Notes: generated by a model not told the origin, from the letters alone. Counted from the stretch's first letter, positions 43,052 to 53,255 are shown. The stretch: 64,000 nt of DNA from Microcyclospora pomicola (GCA_002786065.1 NHNY01000011.1:310001-374000), one strand, 5' to 3'. A program made the numbers and translations.

Positions 43052-44370
43052 ATGAAGTTTTCCGTCGTTGCAACGACGCTCTTTGCGGCCAATGCTGCTG
43101 CCTTCCCAGCTATGGACAAGCTTACTGCACCTCTCGTCGAGAACGCAAAGCTGAAAGCACGCGCCGCTGTTGCATCCCCCCAAGGAGCCGGTGCTCTCCC
43201 TCTCACCCCACCACCGTTCGATGCGGCGACGCAATACGTGAGCAACCAGGGCGAGCACGCCTTCGTCGCACCTGGCAGTGGCGATGCTCGAGGCATGTGC
43301 CCAGGGCTCAACGCCTTGGCTAACCAGTATGCCCTCTTGATGCTCTTGACTAGATCAATATGCAGCTTACTGATTCATGGCGTAGCGGCTACCTACCACA
43401 CAACGGAGTGGCGACAATACAGCAATTCATCACCGCTACCAATGTTGGCTTCGGCATGGCTAAGGATCTGGGTGGTTTCCTAGCCGTGTACGGAGCGCTC
43501 GTCGATGGCACGCTGACCAGCTGGTCGATCGAGGGCAAACCGCACACGGGTATCGGCGGATCCCACAACAACTACGAGACCGACTCGTCGCCATTCAAGG
43601 CAGATCTGAACCAGTACGGTTCCAACACCAAGCTGGTCCTCAGCCAGTTCAAGACCCTGTACAACATGCAGCCTAATGCCGCGACCGCCAACTACAACCT
43701 CGAGGTCTTGCGTGCGTACCGTGGCAAACGCTACACAGAGTCCATCAACAAGAACCCCGACTACGCCTACCTACCCTTCGGCGGTATCTTGGTGTCCCAG
43801 GCCGCGTTCACCTTCATCTATCGCTTCATGTCCAACAAGTCGGCCGAGAACCCGGAAGGCATCCTCAACAAGGCTGTGCTCAAATCTTTCAACTCCATCA
43901 CTGGACCCGATAGCAACCTTGTCTGGACCCCAGGTCACGAGCGTATCCCCGACAACTGGTACAAGCGCAACCCCAGCGACGAGTACTCGATCCCCTACTT
44001 CCAAGCCGACATCTTGTACTTTGCCGAGACTCAGCCCGAGATCCTCGCCGTCGGCTGCAACCAAGGCCGAGTCAACTCTTACAACTCCATCAGCGCTGCG
44101 ACCCTCTCCAGCGGCGCCTACACCGCTGCTCAGGCTGCCGCGAACCCGGTGTGTTTCGGTGCTGAGTTTGGTATTGCCGAAGTCCCTGGTATCACGGGAT
44201 TGAGCTCCTCCACGACTGCTTCGTTGATCTCACAGCTCCAGGGCTACCTGGCTCCCTTGAACTGCACGAGCATCGGTTCGGTCAACACGACTGCGCTCAC
44301 CGCCTGCCCCGGTTTCTCCTTCTACGGCGGTCCTACTGGCACTGTTGCTTCTGGCGCCATCCAGTCCTAG
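43052..44370 (+). CDS. Secreted haem-thiolate peroxidase/peroxygenase
   Basis: Two exons, 43052-43326 and 43386-44370, joined over a 59 nt intron (GTATGC...CGTAG) that restores ANHGYLPHNG, giving 419 residues. Residues 1-18 are a signal peptide (MKFSVVATTLFAANAAAF). The Peroxidase_2 (chloroperoxidase/unspecific peroxygenase) domain has the haem-thiolate cysteine Cys83 in RGMCPGLNALANHGYLPHNG. The acid-base region SHNNYETDSSPFKAD has Glu156 in the expected place, but reads E-T-D with Lys163, where characterised peroxygenases usually have E-G-D and an arginine. These enzymes use hydrogen peroxide to oxygenate or halogenate organic substrates extracellularly. The length corresponds to the larger members. 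A TATA box and two stress elements precede it. Confidence 0.92.
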
Positions 44371-45005
44371 ATTAAGTCACGGAACAAGCCAATAAGGCTA
44401 TCCAGACCGCGATTGGGGGAAGACATATGATGTGTACGACAGACGAGTGATGATAAGAACAGTTTTGGTTTATATCAAGCAGGAGCGATGAAAAGCGAAT
44501 ATTCTTACGCAGGCAGTTGTAATAATTCCTGATGCTCAACCTTGACCGCGCTCGTAGTCTCGCATTTCAATTTCCAACAGCACAAGCTTGACTTGAGTCG
44601 TCATGTTGTAGTAGGAGCAGGTTCAGCCTCACACATCAGAGGACCGTTCATGTGCTGCATCACTACCCATGGTCGCGCGGGATAGAAATCACCAAATGCT
44701 CATCTGTGAACAGCGTGCTACCAGTAGAGGGCCGTGGCTACGCCGGAGATGTAGCACCACCGTCGGCATTTGATGGTGGTCCTTAGAGTCCGGTACAGCC
44801 GACATCGCAGCCTTTGAGTTTCTGCCAAAGGTGGGGATGACGAACGTTCCTCACATCGGGATCTACCATATCAATTCATTATCTTTTCAGTGGATCTTAT
44901 CAGATCAAGCAAAACAATGAGCATGCGACACTCCCTGCACATATCCTACGACACAATACAATATTCGCCACGTCATCTAGAACGACGCGGAATCAGAGAA
45001 GAAGC
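44371..45005. other. Intergenic stretch of about 630 nt
   Basis: It contains the 3' UTR of the peroxygenase and the leader of the next small gene. No other features are seen. Confidence 0.4.
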
Positions 45006-45344
45006 ATGGCGGATGGGAGACAGACCATCTCGTCACTGCTGAACGATCCCAGCAGCCAAGAGCCGCGCTTTGTGCGATTGCACGGCGGTGACTTCAGGAC
45101 GGCGGATCTCCTGTCGGAAACCCTGGCCATGGCGAACAAGATTGTTGGGCTGATCCCGGAAGCGGTTCTGCACAGTCAGGACCTGAAGGCATGGCCGTTG
45201 AGGGAAGTGGCTAGCAAATGGGATAGCATTCGCGCCTACCCGGAGATGTTACGAGGGGTGGATGCGGAGCTGCTCAAGATCTTGGTGCTGGATGCCTATG
45301 CTGATCTTGAACGGGTGGGTGGCGAGAGGGGGAGAAGATTATGA
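45006..45344 (+). CDS. Small unrecognised protein
   Basis: The ORF starts with ATG at 45006 and encodes 112 residues in a soluble, helix-rich pattern (SETLAMANKIVGLIPEAVL, EMLRGVDAELLKILVLDAYA). The last residues (VGGERGRRL) look like intron read-through. A GTGGGT donor after LER and a CATAG acceptor 74 nt later would instead end the protein as LERKV. I do not recognise the family. Composition and the ATG support a real gene, but evidence is limited. Confidence 0.5.
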   Translation: MADGRQTISSLLNDPSSQEPRFVRLHGGDFRTADLLSETLAMANKIVGLIPEAVLHSQDLKAWPLREVASKWDSIRAYPEMLRGVDAELLKILVLDAYADLERVGGERGRRL

Positions 45345-46090
45345 GCATGCAGATGCGTGCTTGTCAATGTGCTGGAGGTCGATCATAGAAAGTCTAATAC
45401 CAAAAGTAAGTCATGAAATGTTGAATGGTTTTGGGAACTCGCTGAGACTCGGCATAGAGTCTTGCAGACCGCAGAGTCTGGCCTTATACGGTCGGCTTTA
45501 TTTGCCGACAGGCGGGAAGAACGGCAGGAGAATCTCGAATAGGACGATCCCTGACGTGAATCATCTCATCTGATCTGCTCTGGAGTCGTGTTGCGTCACC
45601 CAAAGGATGCGTGACAGCGGCAAATGTGGTGCTTTCGCCATCAATGGATAAATATACAATGATAATATCCTGCCTGCAAGACAGAGTGCTTTTGTTGGCC
45701 GTTCAGATTGTCCTTTCTGCTCGCGAAGCGTACGGCCATGGACGGTGAAACAGTTTCCAGGAACTGACGTGCTACCTGCATCACCTGAAGTCCTCAGCAC
45801 GCACTTGAAGGCTCGAGTATAACAGTCGTTCCGAGAGAAAGAGCAGGAAGAGCTACATTATGTATGCACAAAGCACTCTCTGGGCCAACTAGTAGAGCAG
45901 CGGATCAGCCACGAGGCTTTCACCAAGTTTCTTCAAGCGAAGTCCGGGATAGCGCGTTTCATATATGACGAGCGGATTGCGTGTCGCGTTTCGATCGATC
46001 CGAGGGCAGCTGTAGGCATACATGTGCCATGAGTGCCTCTGACCGCCGCGCGGTGGGAGGAAGGATAGTTTTCTGTGATGATACATCCTT
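45345..46090. other. Intergenic stretch of about 750 nt
   Basis: It lies between convergent genes. Frames here are short and unconvincing. Confidence 0.4.
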
Positions 46091-47104
46091 TCATCCATAA
46101 TCGTCAAGTACAGCACCTCCTTCTGCTAGGGGCAGGTGTGTCGATTGCACATAGGAGCCTACTCCTAGACCTTCTTCAAAATTCTGAATGACCCAAATGA
46201 TGGAGTGGACAGGTTTGGCCCGCTCGTGCCAGCTTGACCTTGAAGACCAGAGCTGTGAGTACAGCATGGTGGAATGGCTCGGGATTTCACCCTCGGTCCA
46301 GGTTTGGCCAGAAAGCTGTGTAGCAAGAATTGCGCTCAGCTGTACGCTCGAGATGTCTGGTGGTGACACTGGAGGTCGAGAGAAGTGATTTATGCTGCTA
46401 CGTAAGACCGGTAACGAGACCATTTGCTGCTGTTCACCGAAGCTTTGCAAAGCTGGGACATGCCGAGAGAGTGCAGCGTCACCTTCAAGAATACAGTCGA
46501 TCGTCGTGAGGACAGAGATCGCATGGTATAGATCCTGATCCTCATATTGACGGGATGAGCGGTTCTTGAGACCACGGGACAATGTACGATATGCTAGACC
46601 GCGTAATCGCAAAATCTCCACGGGCGGATCATGGGACATGCAGTCTGCTCGAGGCACAGAAGAGCTAGACGTTCCAAGCTCAGCAAGCTCGAGAAAGAGA
46701 TACGTTACGACTAAAAGCGAATCATCAGGAGGATGAAGCATTGCAGATGCTGTTGGTGCTGTGGCTGCAAATGCTTTCAAAAGCGAGACTCTGGCCTCAT
46801 CGGAACGCATCTGTCTCGTGTGGCAACTCTTGGTAGTGCGATGCTCGGCCAAGGCTCGTGGTCGAATTCGTTTGCTGCAGTCCGGACATTCGATCATTGT
46901 GTCCATCACGCCGTGCTGGGTTGCCAAGTGGCGATCACGAATGTCCTGCCGGGCAAAACCAGCTGAGCAGCCAGAGTGTTTGCATTCAAACACCTCTGCC
47001 TGCCGATGGACTGTCCGAACATGGCGGAGGAGAGTTTTCCGAACCGAAAAGGTGCGTTCGCAGAGATTACAGCCATGACGGGTGTTGGCAACCAGTGCTT
47101 CCAT
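46091..47104 (-). CDS. C2H2 zinc-finger protein
   Basis: From ATG 47104 the product has 337 residues; the frame runs slightly upstream but without ATG. The N-terminal 85 residues hold three finger-like motifs: CNLCERTFSVRKTLLRHVRT..H, CKHSGCSAGFARQDIRDRHL..H, and a shorter CPDCSKRIRPRALAEHRTTK..H. The rest (residues 100-337) is helix-rich with no known motif and may be a regulatory domain as in fungal C2H2 factors. It is probably a nuclear DNA-binding protein. The gene is divergent from the Rab5-like gene with a 370 nt interval. The C-terminus is shorter than many fungal C2H2 regulators, so extra 3' exons are possible. Confidence 0.75.
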   Translation of the reverse strand: MEALVANTRHGCNLCERTFSVRKTLLRHVRTVHRQAEVFECKHSGCSAGFARQDIRDRHLATQHGVMDTMIECPDCSKRIRPRALAEHRTTKSCHTRQMRSDEARVSLLKAFAATAPTASAMLHPPDDSLLVVTYLFLELAELGTSSSSVPRADCMSHDPPVEILRLRGLAYRTLSRGLKNRSSRQYEDQDLYHAISVLTTIDCILEGDAALSRHVPALQSFGEQQQMVSLPVLRSSINHFSRPPVSPPDISSVQLSAILATQLSGQTWTEGEIPSHSTMLYSQLWSSRSSWHERAKPVHSIIWVIQNFEEGLGVGSYVQSTHLPLAEGGAVLDDYG

Positions 47105-47476
47105 AGTGGTACAAATGCACAATCCGTTATCTTTTCATGTCTTGAAACGCCAGGACGAATGTGGTCCAGTCATGCTGGTAATCAGTCGCATCGGATCCAG
47201 CTTGATCAAGAATCCATGATCTCGTAGTGATGAATGTAGAATTACCTGTCGTGAAGACTGAATCGTGTACAGTAAGACGGAAGGCTTCCGCGTCCCTCCG
47301 ACCTCCTACTACAGGCGCAACCTCAACAGCCCTAATCGTAAGGCAACTGATAATCTCCAAACGAATACTTCTTACCGTACACTGCGCCATCGATTCCGAC
47401 CCTGCGGATCGTCAAGCTGTCATCATACAACGTCGGCCGCGCCCTCAGGGCGAATAACCCTTCGATCCCTTCTAAC
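47105..47476. promoter_or_regulatory. Divergent intergenic region, C2H2 gene / Rab5-like gene
   Basis: About 370 nt hold both 5' leaders and promoters. No clear TATA element is visible; a C/T-rich patch precedes the Rab start. Confidence 0.4.
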
Positions 47477-48282
47477 ATGGCTGACTCCACGACCGCCTCC
47501 ACTCCCAAGCCGAGCAGCAGCGTCAAGCTGGTCCTCCTCGGCGAAGCCGCAGTCGGCAAAGTATGTATGCTTCCACAACATCTAGCCTCGTACTGTGACT
47601 AACCTTGCAATCCTCCCAGTCCTCGCTCGTCCTTCGCTTCGTCAACGACGATTTTCAGCCGAACAAAGAACCAACCATCGGCGCCGCCTTCCTGACGCAG
47701 AAATGCCAGCTGCCGACCCGCACAATCAAGTTCGAAATCTGGGACACGGCAGGACAAGAGCGCTTCGCCTCGCTCGCGCCGATGTACTACCGTAATGCGC
47801 AGAGCGCCCTGGTCGTCTACGACATGACCAAGGCCAGCAGTCTGGTCAAGGCGAAGCACTGGGTGGCGGAGCTGCAACGACAGGCGTCGCCGGGGATCGT
47901 GATTGCGCTGGTCGGCAACAAGCTGGATTTGTGCGAGGACGACGGAGAAGAGCCCTCAGCGGCTGCGGCGGAGGATGGCGAGGGCGAGCAGGGCGGGGAA
48001 GACGACACGCGTGCGCGAAAGGTGGCGTTAAAGGATGCGAAAGCCTACGCGGACGAGGAGAATCTGTTGTTCTTCGAGACCAGCGCCAAGACGGGACACA
48101 ACGTCAGCGAGGTATTCACAGCAATAGCGAATGCGATTCCGGAAACGAGCTTGAAGGGTGGCAGAGCCGGAGCCACTGGAGGATCTACGCAGGCTGCTAT
48201 CAGTGGAGGACAAGATACCAGCCGGGTGAACTTGACTGCAAGAAATGGGGAGGCTGGACCGAAGGAGGGTTGTGCGTGCTGA
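47477..48282 (+). CDS. Rab5-family small GTPase
   Basis: Two exons, 47477-47560 and 47620-48282, with a 59 nt intron (GTATGT...CCCAG) just after the P-loop lysine, giving 248 residues. G motifs are intact: GEAAVGKSS (22-30), WDTAGQE (69-75), NKLD (129-132) and ETSAK (181-185). [18 protein letters not shown] is the Rab5-type signature. The C-terminus KEGCAC provides a CxC double prenylation site. An acidic Ala/Glu/Gly insert at about residues 133-161 separates G4 and G5. Members of this group (Vps21/Ypt5, RabA/RabB) control early-endosome tethering and fusion, working with the class C/CORVET machinery. The exact paralogue cannot be decided by eye, so no symbol is given. Confidence 0.94.
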
Positions 48283-48875
48283 ACCGGTGTTGCAATGTCA
48301 TTCAGTCTGAAGAATAAACGGCAATTCATGTTCACTTCACCTCTCCTTAGTCACTCGCGATAGCATGAGGTCTTGAGAGGAGAAATTTATAAGTATCGGG
48401 ACTACTCATGTCCATTATGCGCTGTTCTTCCGATGATGAAGTCGATACTACTTCTACCGGCAAAGCACAATACCCTGATACGAGACACCTCCATCCAGCC
48501 CTTTCTACATACGCCCTAGACATATGATCCCTGTAGCAAAACAGAAATGGTATAAGCGCTATGCAGAAAAGCAAGTAAGCAAGAAACCATCTGGGTGCAG
48601 CGGGCTGTATTCGTGTCGTCGTGACGAAAGCTTTTAGTATGAAGATGGTGATGTGGGATCTCGAGACGTATCGTCGCATCTCAAGTGTTGTGATCGGACA
48701 AGTCGTCAAAGGGTCATGATCGTTAAATCGTCGTCGAGGCGTTCATTCGGAGATCAGACCTGGCGAGGTGGCCTGTCACCTAGTGGCCAAGCAGGGTCGG
48801 GGACACATTGTGCGTCTCCGGTGGCGAGCCCGGAACCCCATTCCCATAACCAGCATTGCCATACCCATACGCATT
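48283..48875. other. Convergent interval after the Rab gene
   Basis: It contains the 3' UTRs of the Rab5-like and KH genes. The 31 codons directly after the KH stop are in frame and Gly/Tyr/Asn-rich (see findings). Otherwise nothing is recognised. Confidence 0.4.
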
Positions 48876-50017
48876 CTAGGCGCCTCCTTCGGGATTCTGG
48901 CTGCGGCGCATCTTCTCTGCTTCAAGATTCTCATAAAGGAGGTAGAGTGCTTTTTCGTTTGCGCTCTGCCCACCGGTGATGGTGAACATACGCTCGCCGG
49001 TGTCATCGTGAGGAGCTTTGGCGATTGAGATACGCGCGCCAGAGCTTTTGCGGATCTCGCTAATCTTGCTTCCGCCACGACCGATGATGCAGCCTACCAT
49101 GTCTGCTGGGATACTGATGTTCTGAGTCTGAATATCCTCGCCCTCTTCAACAACCGGAGGGGGCCCGCTGTCCATGCCCGAACCATTGCGACGAGGCGTG
49201 TACTGCTGGGGAGGTGCACCTGTGAAGTCAGCCCCATTGCCGGTACGATTGAAGCTTTGACGAGGAGGAGCGTAGCCGGTGCCATTGTTGACAGGTGGAG
49301 CACCGCCAGCACCGCCTTGGACGCGGACTACTGGACTGTAGAGGACTGTGCCAAACCCACGCTCTTGATCGTCAACCAGGCACTTGCCGATCTCCCAAAC
49401 AGCTTTCTGAACTCCGTCGGGTGTGCCTTGGACTTCAACAATGCGCTCCGTGGACTGTGGCAGCATCTCTTTCTGAGCTACCATGCGCACTCCCGAAGCG
49501 TCCTGAATCTGTTTGATCTTGAGCCCTTGACGGCCGATGATAGTGCCCATCTGGTTGTGGGAGATGAGAAGGCGAATCGCTAGCACAGCAAGTTAGCGAC
49601 GTCGACGTCGAGGATTGGGATGTACGCACGATGTGTGTTGGGAGTAGACACTATCCCACCCATACCCATCTGTGGTGCCCCCTTGACCAGACCGTCGGCA
49701 ACAAGCCCGTATGCTTCCGCAATGCCATTGAGAGCGCCCGTGACAGTAAGGACCCGGTCGTGTACGCCTGGAACAACCTTGCTTACGCCTGCTCGTACGC
49801 CAGTCTTATCGCGGAGGTCGGCCACATTGGCGCCAGCTTTGCCAATGATCACACCAGCTTCCTTGGAAGTCACAATGGCACGCAACGTGACTTGTGCTTG
49901 ACCATATTCTTCGTCAGTGCGGGGTGGCTCGTCGTCGTTAACGCCGAAGCCGCCAATCTTGTCGGCGAGAGAATCGATGCCGGAGTCGACATTGGCAGAG
50001 TGATCCTCGGCAGACAT
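48876..50017 (-). CDS. Three-KH-domain RNA-binding protein (Rnc1/Hek2/Pbp2-like)
   Basis: Two exons, 50017-49630 and 49579-48876, with a 50 nt intron (GTGCGT...GCTAG) that yields NTHPIRLLISHNQMG and 363 residues. KH1 lies at about residues 40-110 (EAGVIIGKAGANVADLRDKT), KH2 at about 131-200 (QMGTIIGRQGLKIKQIQDAS), and KH3 at about 275-345 (MVGCIIGRGGSKISEIRKSS), each with the GXXG loop (GKAG, GRQG, GRGG). A Gly/Asn/Pro-rich linker separates KH2 and KH3. Fungal relatives bind mRNA and affect its stability, localisation or translation. The stop at 48876 is followed in frame by a Gly/Tyr-rich coding-like stretch. The gene has a long pyrimidine-rich 5' region with a probable leader intron. Confidence 0.93.
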
Positions 50018-50735
50018 CTTGAAGTCGGGCTGTCGGGGAAGAGTAGATAAGATGGCCGATTCGCAAACTTGGCAAGTAGGTACTCAGGACAGACACGTAG
50101 TGGTCAATGCTGGTGAAGGAAGAGGAGGATGGAGTGAGAGATTCGAGGATGCTATGAGGATGTAAGCAGAACAGCTTGGCAGAGGGTTTCACGCGTTGAC
50201 GTACCGGGTAGTCAATGGCGGTGGGTTGGGGTGGAGAAGAGAGTAAGGTGGGGAGCAACGAGTTAGCGTGAGGAGCTCGTCTATTGAGTGTTGAGGATCG
50301 TTGTCGGATGCAGGTAGAGGGCGGGATGATAGACAGGATGAGGAGAGTCGGGGTGGAGCGGAGAGGAGAGGAAGGGCAGCAGTCGATGGGTGGTGAAGTA
50401 GGAGCAAGGTCGGAGGAAGCATGAGCTGTCGTTGTTGCTGATTTGCAAGTCGAGGGTCGCCAAAGCTTCGAAATTGGCAGGGAATCCCCCACACATGCAA
50501 TACTCTATTCAAAGTTCACTAGCTCAACGCGGTCAAACTTCACTTCCGTTTCTCATACTACTGCTTCACCTTGATTTTGTTTCTGCGACTATTTTATCCC
50601 TTCTTTATCGTGCCAGCATCATAACGAGTCTTCTGCGGTGATTCGAAGGCTCTAATGTCTAAGATACGGCTGCTAGTGTCCGCTGATGTTGATATCACAC
50701 CCTCGATTTCTCGTCTAATTGCGACCTGCTAGGTG
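50018..50735 (-). promoter_or_regulatory. Leader and promoter of the KH gene, probable 5' UTR intron
   Basis: On the minus strand this interval is very C/T-rich between about 50460 and 50210. A good donor (GGTACGTCAACG, intron start 50204) and acceptor (CCCCGACAG, end 50030) define a probable 175 nt intron ending 12 nt before the ATG. No ORF here is convincing. The left end also holds the 3' side of the downstream paralogous gene region. Confidence 0.5.
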
Positions 50736-51701
50736 CTACCCAAACGTCGGCATCTTCCACTCTTTGGCCACCGTACGCACATCGAGCCTTGTAGACCGGT
50801 TTGCGGTGAAGGTATAAGATCCGCGGAACTTGTTGTGCGCTGTCAAGAGCACTTTCAATGCCTGACGCCGCGGATTCTGCGCCGTGTCTGCGTCTATCAT
50901 GGACGATAAGCAATCGAGGAGCTTATCTAGCTCAGGCTTCCTAGCGTCTGCTCCTGGCAGTTGATATTGCTCTATTCCTTCGATGACTACGATCACCGGT
51001 TTCCATTTCAGCTGACTCTCGAGCAGATTGCGGAACAGATGCAGAAGGCCCTCAGTACTGTCAAAAGCTTTCCCCCGCACGAATCTTTCTGGCTCCACCA
51101 GGCCGACGTTCTTGTGCAGGGTCCTGATGATCTGGCCCAGCAACGATTTGAGCATTGTTTGCACAGAATCCCGATCATGATATGTCGCAAACCATGTCAA
51201 CATCACTTTGCCTTCACACTCTTGCCACTCTGCGAGAGATGCCGCCACATAGAGTGTAAATCTTGGCCATGTCGCTGTGCGCCAACCTTCGAGTAATAAA
51301 GAATGGGAGCTAGCATCATCAACGAAGTTCTGGAAGGCATCTGCTGCCATGATACCAGAATAGTAATCCTCGATGTTGCGCATGGTCAAGTCCTGGTATT
51401 TGTGAGGTAGGCCGAGGGCTCCGCATATATCGGGGTGTGCGCCTTGTCTTTTGCGCTCAATCTCTGCCGATTGTCCGTCAAATTTGAGATCGCAATGGTT
51501 GGCCAGAAATATGTCTTCTTCAATCACTTCGTCATCGAAGTCCAGAAGCTCAAACCACCGATCTGCAATGAATTGTAAGCGAAGTTCAGCTCGAAGGCAT
51601 CCTGGGAAGCACTCCATACCTACGGTACTGCTGCTAGAAGCAACACTGATCTGGTCGACTGGAGTAATCCGCCCACCTGGGTCGTTTTCGATTTCGCTCA
51701 T
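50736..51701 (-). CDS. STAND/NACHT-like protein without P-loop, copy A
   Basis: From ATG 51701 the frame encodes 321 residues. Residues 144-190 read like the first strand and helix after the nucleotide loop of fungal NACHT/STAND proteins (FTLYVAASLAEWQE, KVMLTWFATYHD, TMLKSLLGQII). KPVIVVIEGIEQ (234-245) resembles a Walker B strand, and LKVLLTAHNK resembles the sensor strand. No Walker A motif (GxxxxGKS/T) is present. The closest relative visible is the next gene on the same strand: TMLKSLLGQ is identical, and the order of FIAD-W, EED, Walker-B-like and LLT segments is the same. The function is unknown; relation to fungal NLR-type defence or incompatibility proteins is inference. A 57-nt in-frame intron near residues 29-47 is possible but not required. 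Confidence 0.65.
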   Translation of the reverse strand: MSEIENDPGGRITPVDQISVASSSSTVGMECFPGCLRAELRLQFIADRWFELLDFDDEVIEEDIFLANHCDLKFDGQSAEIERKRQGAHPDICGALGLPHKYQDLTMRNIEDYYSGIMAADAFQNFVDDASSHSLLLEGWRTATWPRFTLYVAASLAEWQECEGKVMLTWFATYHDRDSVQTMLKSLLGQIIRTLHKNVGLVEPERFVRGKAFDSTEGLLHLFRNLLESQLKWKPVIVVIEGIEQYQLPGADARKPELDKLLDCLSSMIDADTAQNPRRQALKVLLTAHNKFRGSYTFTANRSTRLDVRTVAKEWKMPTFG

Positions 51702-52493
51702 GGCTGTATATCTGAGATCTCTCGGCAATCTAATGATGTCTACAAACAGTTCGAATAGGACAGAGGCGATCCTCAAAGTTCATGGAGAGCATTACACTTA
51801 TTATATAATCCTCAGGATCAACTCCTAGAACAACAGTGTTTGCTACCGACTTCACACCCCTTCATGTCCGCACCAAGCATCACCGAAGCGTACCAGTGTT
51901 CTGCGCGTGTGTAAGCTACAGATATCCCCGTTCCTGTCTACAACACGTCACCTTCACCGTTGAAGTGCGCATCCTTGTGTTGGGTAAAGGCGTTCTAGTC
52001 ATTGCTTTCGGGACTTTCAGTATCTGCAACCACCCGAGCAGTCTCATGACAACTCGCAGGGTCAGAACATCGATCGAACTTTGATCACGTCGGTATCGAC
52101 ACGATGTGTGCGACAGCAAACTTGCTTTAGAGTCCATGTTGCTACGACTACTATCTGACGTGCAGCAGCGCAGCATTGAAGATGGCATTTCTGCAATCAC
52201 ACAACAAGGAGCGTGTCAGTTCCCACGATCCAAAATTTCCCTTGGGGTATACTATCATTCTACACATGCTATTGTTGTTCAACCTAGTACGACGACGTTG
52301 GAGACAGAGGACGACTTATGCGCAGGTCGAGTATCATATAAAGTGGGGTTTGTAGTTCAATAAGGTACCTGACCTTCGAGAACGTAGAATCCGAGCTTTG
52401 AGATTTCTGGGCTTCAACACTGACATCTTCCAGATATTGAAAATTGCCGTTCTCTAAGACACCACATGCCAACGACACCCCGCCAGACAAAGG
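51702..52493. other. Spacer between the two paralogues
   Basis: About 790 nt without a credible ORF. It should contain the promoter of copy A and the 3' UTR of copy B. Confidence 0.4.
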
Positions 52494-53255
52494 TCATGCT
52501 GGAACGAGGTTGCAGATAATGACATTCCTCACGTCCTCAGGAATAAAGTTGTACACAATCGCCTTGTGCTGAATCCCTGCTTTGACTGAGTTGGTCGTCA
52601 TCAACAGCTTGAATGAAAAGTCGCTGCGCCACGCCGGCAAACGTATAACGCTAGCCAGCATCTCGAACACCATCACCAACTGTTCTTTCTGAGGCCGAGC
52701 CTCATACGAGTTGATGTCTTCTAGGATGAAGATAACGGGGCGTGATCGAAGCTGCTCCACGATCAGCAAGTTGAGGAGTCGACAAAGCGTCTGCGCGCTA
52801 TCGCTTCTGATGGCCTGCAGGAACGTCTCCAGCACGGGAACCTGGGCTTCTCGTGAGATCTTGCTGAGGACCTGACCCAGCAGCGACTTGAGCATAGTCT
52901 GCAGCGGATCCTGCGCGTGCTTGCTGCAGCACCAGCACACGACGAGGCCACAGTATGTGCCCGGGGTGGTGAGCCATTGCTGTTGCCGAGCGACGAACAT
53001 CGAAAGCGTGGACGAGATGGAGGCGCCAGCCTGAGAATCGCCGCCCTCGACGAGCCTGGAACCCGAGCTCGACGAGTCGTACCACGAATAGATATCCATG
53101 TGGCCGGCTATGGCGGTCATGGTGGCACGGAGCGCACGACGGCTGTACGGGCGATAGCCTTTAGGGTCTACGATACTGTTGATGTCTTCAGTGAGGATCG
53201 TTGGCTCGTAAGCCAGAGCTATCAGATAGTCGGCTAGATACTCGAGCGTCAGCAA
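52494..53255 (-). CDS. STAND/NACHT-like protein without P-loop, copy B (5' end unresolved)
   Basis: The open frame gives 253 residues beginning with LTLEYLADYLIALAYE, which aligns with LRLQFIADRWFELLDF of copy A, so the conserved region starts at the frame's beginning. There is no ATG there; the first lies 46 codons in, so an upstream exon is likely but could not be located. Shared features are TMLKSLLGQ (120-128), RPVIFILEDIN (172-182, Walker-B-like) and FKLLMTTNS (sensor-like). Again there is no Walker A motif. A cysteine-rich segment YCGLVVCWCC replaces the copy A equivalent. The C-terminus stops at the same relative point as copy A. It lies tandem and co-directional with copy A, so it arose by duplication. 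Its function is unknown. Confidence 0.6.
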   Translation of the reverse strand: MLTLEYLADYLIALAYEPTILTEDINSIVDPKGYRPYSRRALRATMTAIAGHMDIYSWYDSSSSGSRLVEGGDSQAGASISSTLSMFVARQQQWLTTPGTYCGLVVCWCCSKHAQDPLQTMLKSLLGQVLSKISREAQVPVLETFLQAIRSDSAQTLCRLLNLLIVEQLRSRPVIFILEDINSYEARPQKEQLVMVFEMLASVIRLPAWRSDFSFKLLMTTNSVKAGIQHKAIVYNFIPEDVRNVIICNLVPA

